This document shows, in pieces, positions 9,294 to 16,948 of a DNA stretch of 64,000 nucleotides; position 1 is the stretch's first letter, and the number at the start of each line of letters is the position of its first letter. The notes beneath the pieces are model-generated. The model did no database searches. It was not told where the DNA came from and saw nothing but the letters and a program-made list of their open reading frames with translations. Source of the stretch: Arthrobacter_H rhombi (GTDB taxonomy: Bacteria > Actinomycetota > Actinomycetes > Actinomycetales > Micrococcaceae); assembly GCF_039526245.1 (NCBI RefSeq), contig NZ_BAAAIV010000010.1:186001-250000 (forward strand). The letters run 5' to 3'. The translations under genes were made by a program, and so were the position numbers.

Positions 9294-9464
9294 CTAGTAG
9301 TTCGACGGCGGATCGGAGGCGGGGAAGGACTCGTCTTCCCATTCGTCCACGCGCTCGTCGTCGTGATCGTGCTGGGCCTTCGCGGTCTTTGCCGCTGCCG
9401 CCTCGGCGCTCTCGGGTTCCGTGGCCGGTTCGCCGGTGGACGGGTCCTGGGGATTCTCGCTCAT
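9294..9464 (-). CDS. Small acidic protein ending in an ESFPASDPPS motif, unknown function
   Basis: A 56-aa open frame on the minus strand starting at ATG 9464 with GAGGGAG eight bases upstream and ending at TAG. It has no signal peptide or membrane segment. Residues 1-40 are rich in Glu, Asp, Ala and Pro and look disordered; the end reads DEWEDESFPASDPPSNY. Short proteins that end with a variant of E-S-F-P-A-S-D-P-P-S are seen in many bacteria, as far as I recall, with no known role. The good ribosome binding site and the motif make this more convincing than the overlapping 99-codon frame. It is bracketed by repeat copies C and D. Confidence 0.7.
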   Translation of the reverse strand: MSENPQDPSTGEPATEPESAEAAAAKTAKAQHDHDDERVDEWEDESFPASDPPSNY

Positions 9465-9567
9465 GGTGTGCTCCCTCGCTCATGCTCCTATTCCCCCAGT
9501 CTCGCCCCGAAGCTGCGGCATGTCGAGGGAAGGACCAGACGGCGGCTGCACTGCGCCTTAACGAGAC

Positions 9568-9680
9568 GAGCACCGGCTGGATCGATAGTTGGGGGGAATC
9601 ATCGATAAACCAGCCGGTGCTCTCATCACTCGCACCTCCATGAGGTACTTAAGAACAATAAACGCCAAAGCTTGGCGTTC
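9568..9680 (+). repeat. Intergenic hairpin-plus-tail repeat, copy D
   Basis: A 13-bp perfect stem, GAGCACCGGCTGG (9568-9580) with CCAGCCGGTGCTC (9610-9622), encloses ATCGAT on both inner arms. The tail CATCACTCGCACC (9624-9636) and TGAGGTACTTAAGAA follow, and a further small hairpin AACGCCAA/TTGGCGTT ends the unit. It separates two divergent genes (56-aa protein, alpha/beta hydrolase), so terminator function for an annotated gene is not possible in either direction. The outer stem core GCACCGG is shared with copy C. Confidence 0.75.
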
Positions 9681-9753
9681 GCTGAAAATGGCGGCAACAC
9701 CAGGTGTGAATGCTGCGGAGCGCGGCCGGCACACTGCGGGATAATCTGAATCC

Positions 9754-10518
9754 ATGGCCGAAGCGCACAACCCCCTGGACGGGACCACCATCTCCTACGA
9801 CGTGACCGGGGAGGGCCCCGCCGTCGTCCTGCTGCACGGTTCGGCCCTTTCCCGGGCCATCTGGAGAGGCCTGGGCTATGTGAAGGCCCTGGAGGGATTC
9901 ACCGTGGTGCGGATCGACCTGCGCGGGCACGGACGCAGCGGAAAACCGCATGACCCACACGCGTACGCGATGGACCTGCTGGTCGCCGATGTGCTGGCGG
10001 TGCTGGACGCCGAGAAGCTGGCCAGCGCCGCCGTGGTGGGGTATTCGTTCGGCTCACGTGTCGGGTTTTCCCTGGCGGCGAGGGCGCCCGGACGGGTGGA
10101 GAAGCTGGTCACCCTGGGCGGCACTTATCGGCCGCAAGCCGGCGAGGTCGCGAAGGTGTTCTTCGACGGTTACCTTGACGCCTTGCGCACCGGCGGGATG
10201 CAGGCCTTCGTGGACGGCCAGACGCTGGACCCGCAGACGAAGGCAGCGTTCATGGCCAACGAATCCGAGGCGCTGGTCGCCTACTTCGAGCGGACCGAGA
10301 TCGAGCCCGGGCTCGACGAATCCGTGCTGCCCGACCTCGATCTGCCGGTGTTGCTGATGGCCGGGACCCGCGATACGGAGAGGTACCTGGACTCCCGCCG
10401 GGCCGCCGAGCTGCTGCCCGACGCCCGGTTCGTCCCGCTGCAGGGAAGGACCCACGGTTCGACGTTGTTCCCCGCGGACGAGGTGCTGGCCGGCATGCTC
10501 CCGTTCCTGCGCGGCTGA
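9754..10518 (+). CDS. Alpha/beta-fold hydrolase
   Basis: A 254-aa cytoplasmic alpha/beta hydrolase. The oxyanion motif LLHGS (27-30), the nucleophile elbow GYSFG with S98, a probable acid in GTRDTERYLDS near 205 and the catalytic His in GRTHGS near 231 all follow the family order. Likely an esterase, lactonase or carbon-carbon hydrolase such as 3-oxoadipate enol-lactonase relatives, but nothing near it fixes a substrate. No signal peptide. It is monocistronic and convergent with the glutaryl-CoA dehydrogenase gene, 12 bases between stops. Confidence 0.83.
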   Translation: MAEAHNPLDGTTISYDVTGEGPAVVLLHGSALSRAIWRGLGYVKALEGFTVVRIDLRGHGRSGKPHDPHAYAMDLLVADVLAVLDAEKLASAAVVGYSFGSRVGFSLAARAPGRVEKLVTLGGTYRPQAGEVAKVFFDGYLDALRTGGMQAFVDGQTLDPQTKAAFMANESEALVAYFERTEIEPGLDESVLPDLDLPVLLMAGTRDTERYLDSRRAAELLPDARFVPLQGRTHGSTLFPADEVLAGMLPFLRG

Positions 10519-10530
10519 GCCGCGTGCCGG

Positions 10531-11790
10531 TTACTTGTTGAAGGCCGAGATCCCGGTGATGGAACGGCCGATGATCAGCGCCTGGACGGTCTCGGTGCCC
10601 TCGTAGGTGTGCACCGCCTCGATGTCCGCCAGGTGGCGTGCCACGCGGTTCTTGAGCAGGATGCCGTTTCCGCCCAGCAGGTCGCGGGCGTTGGAGGCGA
10701 TTTGCCGGGCGGTGCGGGTGCAGGTGTATTTCGCCAGCGATGCCTGCACGGGGGAGAGCTCGCCCTTTTCCTCGCGGCGCGTCATCTGCATGACCATCAG
10801 CTGCATGGTGGCCAGTTCGGAGTGCATGCGGGCCAGCCGTTCCTGGACCACCTGGGCCGAGGACAGGGACCGGCCGAACTGGATGCGCTGGGACGCGTAC
10901 TGCACCGCGCTTTCGTAACAGGCGGTGGCATGGCCGACGGCGGACCAGGCAACTCCGAGCCGGGTGGCAAAGAGGACCTTGCCGGTGTCCTTGAACGACT
11001 GGGCGCCGGGCATGACGTGGGAATCCGGGACGAAGACGTTTTCCATGCGGATGTGTGCCTGCCAGATGGCCCGGAGGCTCAGCTTCCCGGGGATGGTGGT
11101 GCCGGTGTAGCCATCCCATTCCTGCTGGACGATGAACCCGCGGATGTTGCCCTCGTCGTCCCGGGCCCAGACGACGGTGATGCCGCCGGTGGAGCCGTTG
11201 CCGATCCACTTCTTTTCGCCGTTGAGGACGTAGCCGCCCTCGACGCGGGTGGCGCGGGTTTCCAGCGACACCGAGTCCGAACCGTGGGTGGGCTCGGTCA
11301 GCGCGAAGGCCCCGAGGACTTCGGCACGCGCCATTTTCGGAACCCACTCGGCGATCTGTTCGGGGGAGCCGCAGTAGGCGATGGAGCGCAGCGCGAGTCC
11401 GGCCTGGACGGCGCCGATGGTCCCCACCGAGCCGTCGGCCCGGGACAGTTCCATGTTGACCAGGCCGGCGGCCAGGGTGCTCATGGCCGGGTAGCCCTCG
11501 ACGTCGATGCCGTCGCGCAGCAGGTCGAGGTCGCCGAGCCGGGTGGCCAGCTGGAAGGGATAGTCGGCGCGGTCCCAGTAGTCGTCGATGATCGGGCGGA
11601 CCTCGTCGAGGCCGAAGCGGCGGGCACGGTCCCAGTACGCGCGGTCTTCCGCGGGGATGTTGTCCTCGCCGAACAGGCCTGCCGGGTCCACGTCGACCTC
11701 GCCCCAGAGCTCGTATTCGGGCTCGACGACGCCCAGCGGGAATTCGGCCAGGGGGGAGTCTGCGGCGGTGCTCGTCTCGGATGTGCTCAC
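10531..11790 (-). CDS. Acyl-CoA dehydrogenase, glutaryl-CoA dehydrogenase type
   Basis: A 419-aa FAD enzyme. The flavin-binding blocks GAFALTEPTHGSD and GEKKWIGNGSTGG are present, and the catalytic base is E397 in HTYEGTETVQALIIGRSITG, the arrangement of glutaryl-CoA dehydrogenase, which converts glutaryl-CoA to crotonyl-CoA in lysine and tryptophan breakdown. The GTG start at 11790, with GAAGGAC upstream, replaces a 24-codon non-conserved extension. A TetR-type gene lies 123 bases upstream in the same direction and a palindrome sits in the gap, suggesting local repression. Confidence 0.85.
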   Translation of the reverse strand: MSTSETSTAADSPLAEFPLGVVEPEYELWGEVDVDPAGLFGEDNIPAEDRAYWDRARRFGLDEVRPIIDDYWDRADYPFQLATRLGDLDLLRDGIDVEGYPAMSTLAAGLVNMELSRADGSVGTIGAVQAGLALRSIAYCGSPEQIAEWVPKMARAEVLGAFALTEPTHGSDSVSLETRATRVEGGYVLNGEKKWIGNGSTGGITVVWARDDEGNIRGFIVQQEWDGYTGTTIPGKLSLRAIWQAHIRMENVFVPDSHVMPGAQSFKDTGKVLFATRLGVAWSAVGHATACYESAVQYASQRIQFGRSLSSAQVVQERLARMHSELATMQLMVMQMTRREEKGELSPVQASLAKYTCTRTARQIASNARDLLGGNGILLKNRVARHLADIEAVHTYEGTETVQALIIGRSITGISAFNK

Positions 11791-11864
11791 GGGGGTGTCC
11801 TTCGGCTCGACGTGGCCGGGCGCACGGCGCCTACGGTCCGGGGTTTTCGTTTCCCCCAGCATCG

Positions 11865-11901
11865 CTGAAACTGCGGTTCACGTCAAGACACTGAGTTTCA
11901 G
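11865..11901. promoter_or_regulatory. Inverted repeat, candidate TetR operator
   Basis: CTGAAACT (11865-11872) and AGTTTCAG (11894-11901) are perfect inverted arms. The right half is itself a palindrome (CTGAGTTTCAG inside CACTG...CAGTG, 11889-11907). The site lies between the dehydrogenase start and the end of the TetR gene, so the dehydrogenase promoter is the natural target. Binding is inferred, not shown. Confidence 0.45.
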
Positions 11902-11913
11902 GCAGTGGTGGAA

Positions 11914-12612
11914 TCAGCGGGGGGATGTCCCGGCGTCGAGGGCTTGCCGGACGGCCTCGATGACCTCGCCCGTGTTGGCTCCGGATGCGGCGACGGCCAC
12001 GACCACCCGGCCACCGCGGTCCGCCTCGGGCGCCGTTTCCGTCCCCTCGATCCGCGGCAGGAACAGGTCGGCCAGCTGCGCCAGTTCAGTGGCCAGGCGT
12101 CCGCGCAGGGTGCTGTCCCGGCCGGAGAGCCAGCTGCGCAGGAAGGCGTTGTGCACCGCGACGACGGCCGCCGCGTAGGCGATGACGCCCAGCTGGCGGC
12201 TCTCCAGCGCCGGCTCGATCCCGAGGGCCGTGCGGATCCCGGCCCGGAAGGCCCGTTCGTAGCGGTGGGTGCTGACCAGTTCGCGGTCGCGCAGCGAAGG
12301 GACCTCGTGCAGGAGGGCGAAGCGCAGTTCGGAGGCCTCGGGGCGTGAGGTGTGGTGGTCGAAGACCGTGAGCGCCGCCGCGCTGACCCGTTCCGCGATG
12401 CCGCGATCGGGCACCGCGAGCTGCCGCTGGACCGCGGTGATCACGGCGTCCATGTCGGAGAAGACCATGTCCTCCTTGGTGCCGTAGCGCCGGAAGAAGG
12501 TGCTGCGGCTCATGCCCAGGACGTGCGCCAGCTGGTCCACGCTGGTCGTGTCGAAGCCCCGCTCCACGAGCAGTCGCAGGGCAGGTTCGGGCACGGTCAG
12601 GGTCTGGTCCAT
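11914..12612 (-). CDS. TetR-family transcriptional regulator
   Basis: A 232-aa protein with the TetR helix-turn-helix at residues 22-54 (TTSVDQLAHVLGMSRSTFFRRYGTKED broken across positions 22-48) and a variable, mostly helical ligand-binding part. The start lies 26 bases after the stop of the MFS efflux gene on the same strand, so the two are probably co-transcribed and this protein most likely represses its own operon, responding to a transported compound. A palindrome 13-49 bases beyond its stop suggests that the downstream dehydrogenase gene could be a second target. Confidence 0.85.
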   Translation of the reverse strand: MDQTLTVPEPALRLLVERGFDTTSVDQLAHVLGMSRSTFFRRYGTKEDMVFSDMDAVITAVQRQLAVPDRGIAERVSAAALTVFDHHTSRPEASELRFALLHEVPSLRDRELVSTHRYERAFRAGIRTALGIEPALESRQLGVIAYAAAVVAVHNAFLRSWLSGRDSTLRGRLATELAQLADLFLPRIEGTETAPEADRGGRVVVAVAASGANTGEVIEAVRQALDAGTSPR

Positions 12613-12638
12613 GCCGGTGAATCTAACACGGGGCAGGC

Positions 12639-14165
12639 TCAGTCGCGGCTCTCGGCGACGGCGACCGGGCGCCGGAAGAACAGGCAGACGACGGCGGCGA
12701 AGATGGCGACCAGGCCTGGCAACAGCAGCGATTGGCCCAGTGCCGTGGAGAACGCGCCGTGCAGGAACTCGGGGATCGCCTGGCCCATGGTGGCCTCCGA
12801 ACCGGCGCCGGCGGTGGCCGCACCTTGGCCGGACGGCATGCCGGCGAGCACCGCGGTGGATTCGATGCTGATCCGGGCCTCCATCAGGAACGCGATCAGG
12901 GCGGAACCGAGCACCGCACCGACCTGGCGGGTGGTGTTGTAGACGCCGGAACCGGCGCCTGCGTCGGCCTGGCCCAGATCGCGCGTGGCAGTCAGCGAGA
13001 CGGAGGGCCAGATGCCGGCACTGCCGATGCCCATCACCACGGGCGGCAGCAGCAGGACCCAGAGCGGCACATCGGGGGTGAGCAGCAGGCCGTAGGCGAC
13101 GATCCCGCCACCGAAGAGCAGGAACCCGGGGACCGCCAGGACCTTCGGATCGATCTTGTTGGTCATCTTCCCGGCGAAGGGTGCCAGCACGCCGGAGACC
13201 ACGGCCATCGGGGCGATCATCAGGGCCGACATCGTGGGCGTCATGCCGCGCACCGACTGCAGGTACAGGATCATCGGGAAGCTCATCGCGGTGATGGCCA
13301 GGCCCATCGCGGTGATCGCGACGTTGGCCAGGGAGAAGTTCAGGTTGCGGAAAAGGCCCAGCGGGAGCAGTGGTTCGCGCCGGTTGAAGTGCTGCCAGAG
13401 CACGAAGCCCGCCAGCACGATGACCCCGACGATGATCAGTGACCAGACGGTGACCGGTCCGGCGACGACGCCCCAGTCATACGTGTTGGCCTCCTGGATG
13501 CCGAAGACGATCAGGAACATGGCCACGGCGGAGAGCACCACGCCCAGCCAGTCGAAGCTGCGGCTGTGCCGGGGCAGTTGCGGGACCTTGACCCACACCC
13601 GCCACAGCGCGATCAGGCCCACGGGGATGTTGACGAAGAAGATCCATTCCCAGCCCAGGGTGTCCACCAGCACGCCGCCGACGATCGGCCCGGCCAGGGT
13701 TGCGACGCCGGCGACGGCGCCCCAGACGCCCATCGCCGCGCCGCGACGCTGGGCCGGGAACATGCGGGTGATGAACGTCATCGTCTGCGGGGTCATCATC
13801 GCGGCGCCGAGCCCCTGGACCACGCGGGCGGCAATGAGCATGCCGATGCTCGGGGACAGCCCACACCACAGCGACGACGCGGTGAACAGGGCCAGGCCGA
13901 TCAGGTACAGGTTCTTCGGCCCGAACCGGTCGCCGAGCCGGCCGGTGACCAGCAGCGGGACGGCGAAGGCGAGCAGGTAGGCGCTGTTGACCCAGATGAC
14001 CCCGTTGATTCCGGTGTCCAGCCCGCGCATGATCGCCGGCATGGCGGTGGAAACGATCGTGGAGTCCACCAGGATCATGAAGAACCCGATCACCAGGGCC
14101 CACAAGGCGGTCCAGGCGGCGCGGTCGTCCGGGGCGGTTTTCGGGGAGGTCTGTGCGTTGGTCAC
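12639..14165 (-). CDS. MFS drug efflux permease, DHA2 (EmrB/QacA) family
   Basis: A 508-aa transporter with fourteen predicted membrane segments. Helix 1 carries GFFMILVDSTIVSTAMPAI, the DHA2 signature; motif A appears as GRLGDRFGPKNL and the antiporter motif C as GAVAGVATLAGPIVGG. Members expel drugs or metabolites in exchange for protons. The start is GTG at 14165 with GGAG about twelve bases upstream. The TetR gene follows directly, the normal arrangement for an inducible efflux pump. The substrate is unknown. Confidence 0.9.
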   Translation of the reverse strand: MTNAQTSPKTAPDDRAAWTALWALVIGFFMILVDSTIVSTAMPAIMRGLDTGINGVIWVNSAYLLAFAVPLLVTGRLGDRFGPKNLYLIGLALFTASSLWCGLSPSIGMLIAARVVQGLGAAMMTPQTMTFITRMFPAQRRGAAMGVWGAVAGVATLAGPIVGGVLVDTLGWEWIFFVNIPVGLIALWRVWVKVPQLPRHSRSFDWLGVVLSAVAMFLIVFGIQEANTYDWGVVAGPVTVWSLIIVGVIVLAGFVLWQHFNRREPLLPLGLFRNLNFSLANVAITAMGLAITAMSFPMILYLQSVRGMTPTMSALMIAPMAVVSGVLAPFAGKMTNKIDPKVLAVPGFLLFGGGIVAYGLLLTPDVPLWVLLLPPVVMGIGSAGIWPSVSLTATRDLGQADAGAGSGVYNTTRQVGAVLGSALIAFLMEARISIESTAVLAGMPSGQGAATAGAGSEATMGQAIPEFLHGAFSTALGQSLLLPGLVAIFAAVVCLFFRRPVAVAESRD

Positions 14166-14251
14166 CGATAGAGACTACTCCGCGTCGGGCGGCTTGGGAC
14201 CCCCGGAAACCGGTGATCTGCCCGACACCCGGACCGGCCGCGGTGCGGTGT

Positions 14252-15229
14252 TCAGGCGGTGCGGACCGTGCCCTCGACACAGGTGATGACCTGCCCCGAT
14301 ACCCAGATGCCGCCGTCGTGCTCGGAGAGCCCGACCTGTCCGGCCCGTCCCAGCCGGGTCCCCTGGCGCACGGTGTACGACGACGGGGCGAGGCCGGCCG
14401 GGATCATCCACTGGGCGATGCCCGCGTTCAGGCTCCCGGTCACGGGGTCCTCGGGCAGGCCCTCGCCGGGGCAGAAGGCGCGGACCTCGAAGTCGGCGGG
14501 CACCCCGGAGACCGCCGATTCGAAGGCCGCGGCGTCGTCAGCGGGGCGCAGCGGCTCCAGTTCGGCGCGGGTGCCCTGGGGGCGGTGTTCGTTGCGGCGG
14601 GAGTACGGGACGGCGTCCACCCCGGGGACCAGATGCGGGCCGATCACCCCGATCTCCAGCCCCTCCAGGGCGCCGAAATCGGGTTCCAGTGCCAGCACGG
14701 CGTCCGCGTCGCGCAGCACGAGCACCGCCCACTGCGGTCCGTTGGCCACCCACTGGTGGTCCAGCACGTCGTCGGCGGACAGGCCCAACCCGGAGATCGC
14801 CCAGGCCAGGACATCGTCCTCCAGCGGCCCGGTGCGCTGCAGGGGAGGGGCACGGAAGGAGAGCCGGCTCCCGGCGTCCTCGTCCCGGTCCTCGGTGCGG
14901 ACCTCGACGAGTCCTGCCGCGCACTCCTGGACGATGACCCCGGGGCGGTGGGGCCGGCCGCCTGCCTCCAGCCAGGCATGTGCGGTGCCCAGGGTCGGGT
15001 GCCCGGCGAAGGGCAGCTCGGTGGTGGTGGTGAAGATCCGCACCCGGTAGTCGGCAGTCGGGTCGGTGGGCGGGAGCACGAACGTGGTCTCCGCCAGGTT
15101 GGTCCAGTTGGCGAAGCGCAGCATGTCAGCCTCCGTGAGCCCGTCGGCATCGAGGACAACGGCAAGGGCATTGCCCAGATACGGTGTCGAGGTGAAGACG
15201 TCGACCTGGCGGAAGGGGCTGGGGCTCAT
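14252..15229 (-). CDS. PhzF-family isomerase/epimerase
   Basis: A 325-aa protein of the PhzF/YddE fold (two diaminopimelate-epimerase-like halves). The N-terminal half opens with FRQVDVFTSTPYLGNALAVV and has the catalytic Glu E47 in NLAETTF; the second half contains FCPGEGLPEDPVTGSLNAGIAQW, the family's second hallmark. True PhzF isomerises a phenazine precursor, but stand-alone homologues in genomes without phenazine genes have other or unknown substrates. ATG 15229 was preferred over the 6-codon longer frame because conservation begins there. No phenazine genes are nearby. Confidence 0.85.
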   Translation of the reverse strand: MSPSPFRQVDVFTSTPYLGNALAVVLDADGLTEADMLRFANWTNLAETTFVLPPTDPTADYRVRIFTTTTELPFAGHPTLGTAHAWLEAGGRPHRPGVIVQECAAGLVEVRTEDRDEDAGSRLSFRAPPLQRTGPLEDDVLAWAISGLGLSADDVLDHQWVANGPQWAVLVLRDADAVLALEPDFGALEGLEIGVIGPHLVPGVDAVPYSRRNEHRPQGTRAELEPLRPADDAAAFESAVSGVPADFEVRAFCPGEGLPEDPVTGSLNAGIAQWMIPAGLAPSSYTVRQGTRLGRAGQVGLSEHDGGIWVSGQVITCVEGTVRTA

Positions 15230-15250
15230 GGCGCCATCGTGGCACACCGG

Positions 15251-15277
15251 ACCCGGCGGGGGTGGCCCCCGCCGGGT
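15251..15277 (-). terminator. Strong GC-rich hairpin after the AMIN-like gene
   Basis: ACCCGGCGGGGG (15251-15262) and CCCCCGCCGGGT (15266-15277) form a perfect 12-bp stem with a 3-base loop, 31 bases past the stop of the minus-strand secreted-protein gene. There is no U-run, so termination is likely but not certain. Confidence 0.5.
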
Positions 15278-15308
15278 TCATGACGTGATGTTTACCCCTG
15301 CGCCGGCA

Positions 15309-15863
15309 TCACCACCGGTGCGCGACGTCGATGACCAGGCGTGAACCGGTCCCCGGGCCGTCCAGGATGAAGGTGCGGAACGGCAGCCGGGCGCGCACGC
15401 CGAGCCCGAACGAGGTCTGGCCCTCGAAGCTGCCCAGATAGGCCACCTGCCGGAAGGTCCGGTAGCCGGAGACGTCCACCGCACGGGTGCGGCTGGACGG
15501 ACGGTAGGTTGCGGTGCCCGACGAGTTGTATGCCGGGGCGCGGACGATGACCTGCAGGTCCGCCGCTCCGGAGAGCGGGACGTGCTTGCCCTGCCCCTCG
15601 GTGTAGACGGCGCCGACGTAGCGGACGTCGTAGCCGCGGACCTTGCCGCGCAGGTCGATGACCAGGCGGTCGTAGCAGGTCTGCTGTCCGGCGCGCGCGT
15701 TGGTGATCTGCGCGGAGGACATCGTGGAATGGGAATCGGCGGTCGATCCCCAGGTGATGCCGCAATACGGCGACGCGGGTGCAGCGGCCGCTGGTGCTGC
15801 AGGGGCCAGCCCCAACCCCGCGATCAGCAGGGCGCTGGCAAGACCCGCTTTCAGTGTCTTCAT
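15309..15863 (-). CDS. Secreted AMIN-like domain protein
   Basis: A 184-aa exported protein. The Lys-containing start, hydrophobic run and AAAAPASP give a signal peptide cleaved near residue 28; there is no lipobox. The mature part follows the AMIN-like pattern of actinobacterial envelope proteins: an early Cys (SPYCGITWGS), then CYDRLVIDLRGKVRGYDVRYV, a central ADLQVIVRAPAY strand and a final SRLVIDVAHRW. The two Cys probably form a disulfide. AMIN domains bind cell-wall or polysaccharide targets in other proteins; no specific role is known for this group. GGGAGTG precedes the ATG. Confidence 0.7.
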   Translation of the reverse strand: MKTLKAGLASALLIAGLGLAPAAPAAAAPASPYCGITWGSTADSHSTMSSAQITNARAGQQTCYDRLVIDLRGKVRGYDVRYVGAVYTEGQGKHVPLSGAADLQVIVRAPAYNSSGTATYRPSSRTRAVDVSGYRTFRQVAYLGSFEGQTSFGLGVRARLPFRTFILDGPGTGSRLVIDVAHRW

Positions 15864-16165
15864 GCTTCGTTCACTCCCAAGGATGGTGCGTTGGCTGATG
15901 CCTCATGATGCGCCGTGATGTCCCCGAGGGAAAGGGGTTAATCACGTTGGTGCATAAAGGTGATGAAGGGGCGGCTTCAGGCCGCTGCGGCGTCGATTGG
16001 GGCAGCGCAATGGTGGAGGAATGGACACGGATTGCGCACCCGTGCCGCCCGGGGTCACGAACCCGTTCCGGCGCCCCGGGGTCATCCCCCGGTAGGAGGC
16101 CGCGCCGCACAATTCAGCTCCTCGGTGGATCCGCAGCCCCACGGCCCGACGGAACACTGGAAGGC
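15864..16165. other. Divergent intergenic region, no gene recognised
   Basis: These 302 bases separate the secreted AMIN-like gene (minus) from the ABC ATPase gene (plus) and must hold both promoters. An open plus frame from 15905 runs into the ATPase but has no conserved content. Short G/C palindromes occur around 16050-16095 (GCGCCCCGGGGTCATCCCCC), with no clear terminator or binding site. Confidence 0.5.
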
Positions 16166-16948
16166 ATGGAACACAACACCTCGCACCCGCACTCACCCCA
16201 CCCGCTCCATCCCGCGGCCGGCGGCCCCGCCCCGGTCCTGTCCGCCCGCGACCTGACCCGGGCGTTCGGCAGCACCATCGCGCTGGACCGGCTGGGCCTG
16301 GACATCCCGGCCGGCGGATCGCTGGCCATCATGGGGCCCTCGGGCTCCGGCAAGTCCACCCTGCTGCACACCCTGGCCGGCATCGAACGCCCCGACTCCG
16401 GCTCGGTGCTCTTCCAGGACCCGTCGGCATCGACCGGTCCCGTGGAGATCGCGGCCCTGGGCGAATCCGCCCGCTCCCGCCTGCGCCGCGGAAGCTTCGG
16501 CTTCGTCTTCCAATCGGGCCTGCTCATCCCCGAACTCACGGCCATCGAGAACGTGGCCATGGCGCTGATGATCAACGGGATCCCGCGCTCGGCCGCCCTG
16601 CCGCGCGCCGCCGAATGGCTGGGCGCGCTCGGCCTGGCCGGGATGGAGGAGCGGCGGATCGGCCAACTCTCCGGCGGGCAGGCCCAGCGGGTGGCCATCG
16701 CCCGCGCCCAGGTCACCGGCGCCACCGTCACCTTCGCGGACGAACCCACCGGGGCACTGGATTCGGCGACCTCCGCCGAGGTGCTCGACGTCCTCGTCGA
16801 CGCCACCGTCGGCCGCGGCAACACCCTGGTCATGGTCACCCACGACCCGCAGGTCGCCGCCCGCTGCCACCGGGTCATCCACCTGCTCGACGGGCGGATC
16901 CAGCACGACGCCGGTGTCCCCACCTCCGGGACGGGAGCCCGGTCATGA
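16166..16948 (+). CDS. ABC transporter ATP-binding protein (MacB/LolD type)
   Basis: A 260-aa ATPase with Walker A GPSGSGKST (57-65), signature LSGGQ near 170, Walker B VTFADEPTGALD near 192 and an H-loop in VMVTHDP. The FVFQSGLLIPELTAIENV region is typical of ATPases that drive FtsX-type permeases. The His/Pro-rich N-terminus (MEHNTSHPHSPHPLHP) is odd but in frame; GGAAGG lies directly before the ATG. It overlaps the permease gene by ATGA, so the two are translationally coupled. Cargo (drug, lipid or peptide) is unknown. Confidence 0.88.
   Translation: MEHNTSHPHSPHPLHPAAGGPAPVLSARDLTRAFGSTIALDRLGLDIPAGGSLAIMGPSGSGKSTLLHTLAGIERPDSGSVLFQDPSASTGPVEIAALGESARSRLRRGSFGFVFQSGLLIPELTAIENVAMALMINGIPRSAALPRAAEWLGALGLAGMEERRIGQLSGGQAQRVAIARAQVTGATVTFADEPTGALDSATSAEVLDVLVDATVGRGNTLVMVTHDPQVAARCHRVIHLLDGRIQHDAGVPTSGTGARS

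Noticed and set aside
9274..9573. 99-codon minus-strand frame overlapping the 56-aa protein
   Set aside because: Arg/Gly/Ser-rich shadow without RBS; the other frame has an RBS and a conserved-looking tail motif.
14252..15229. PhzF homologue as evidence for phenazine biosynthesis
   Set aside because: No other phenazine gene is present and stand-alone PhzF-family proteins are common in non-producers.
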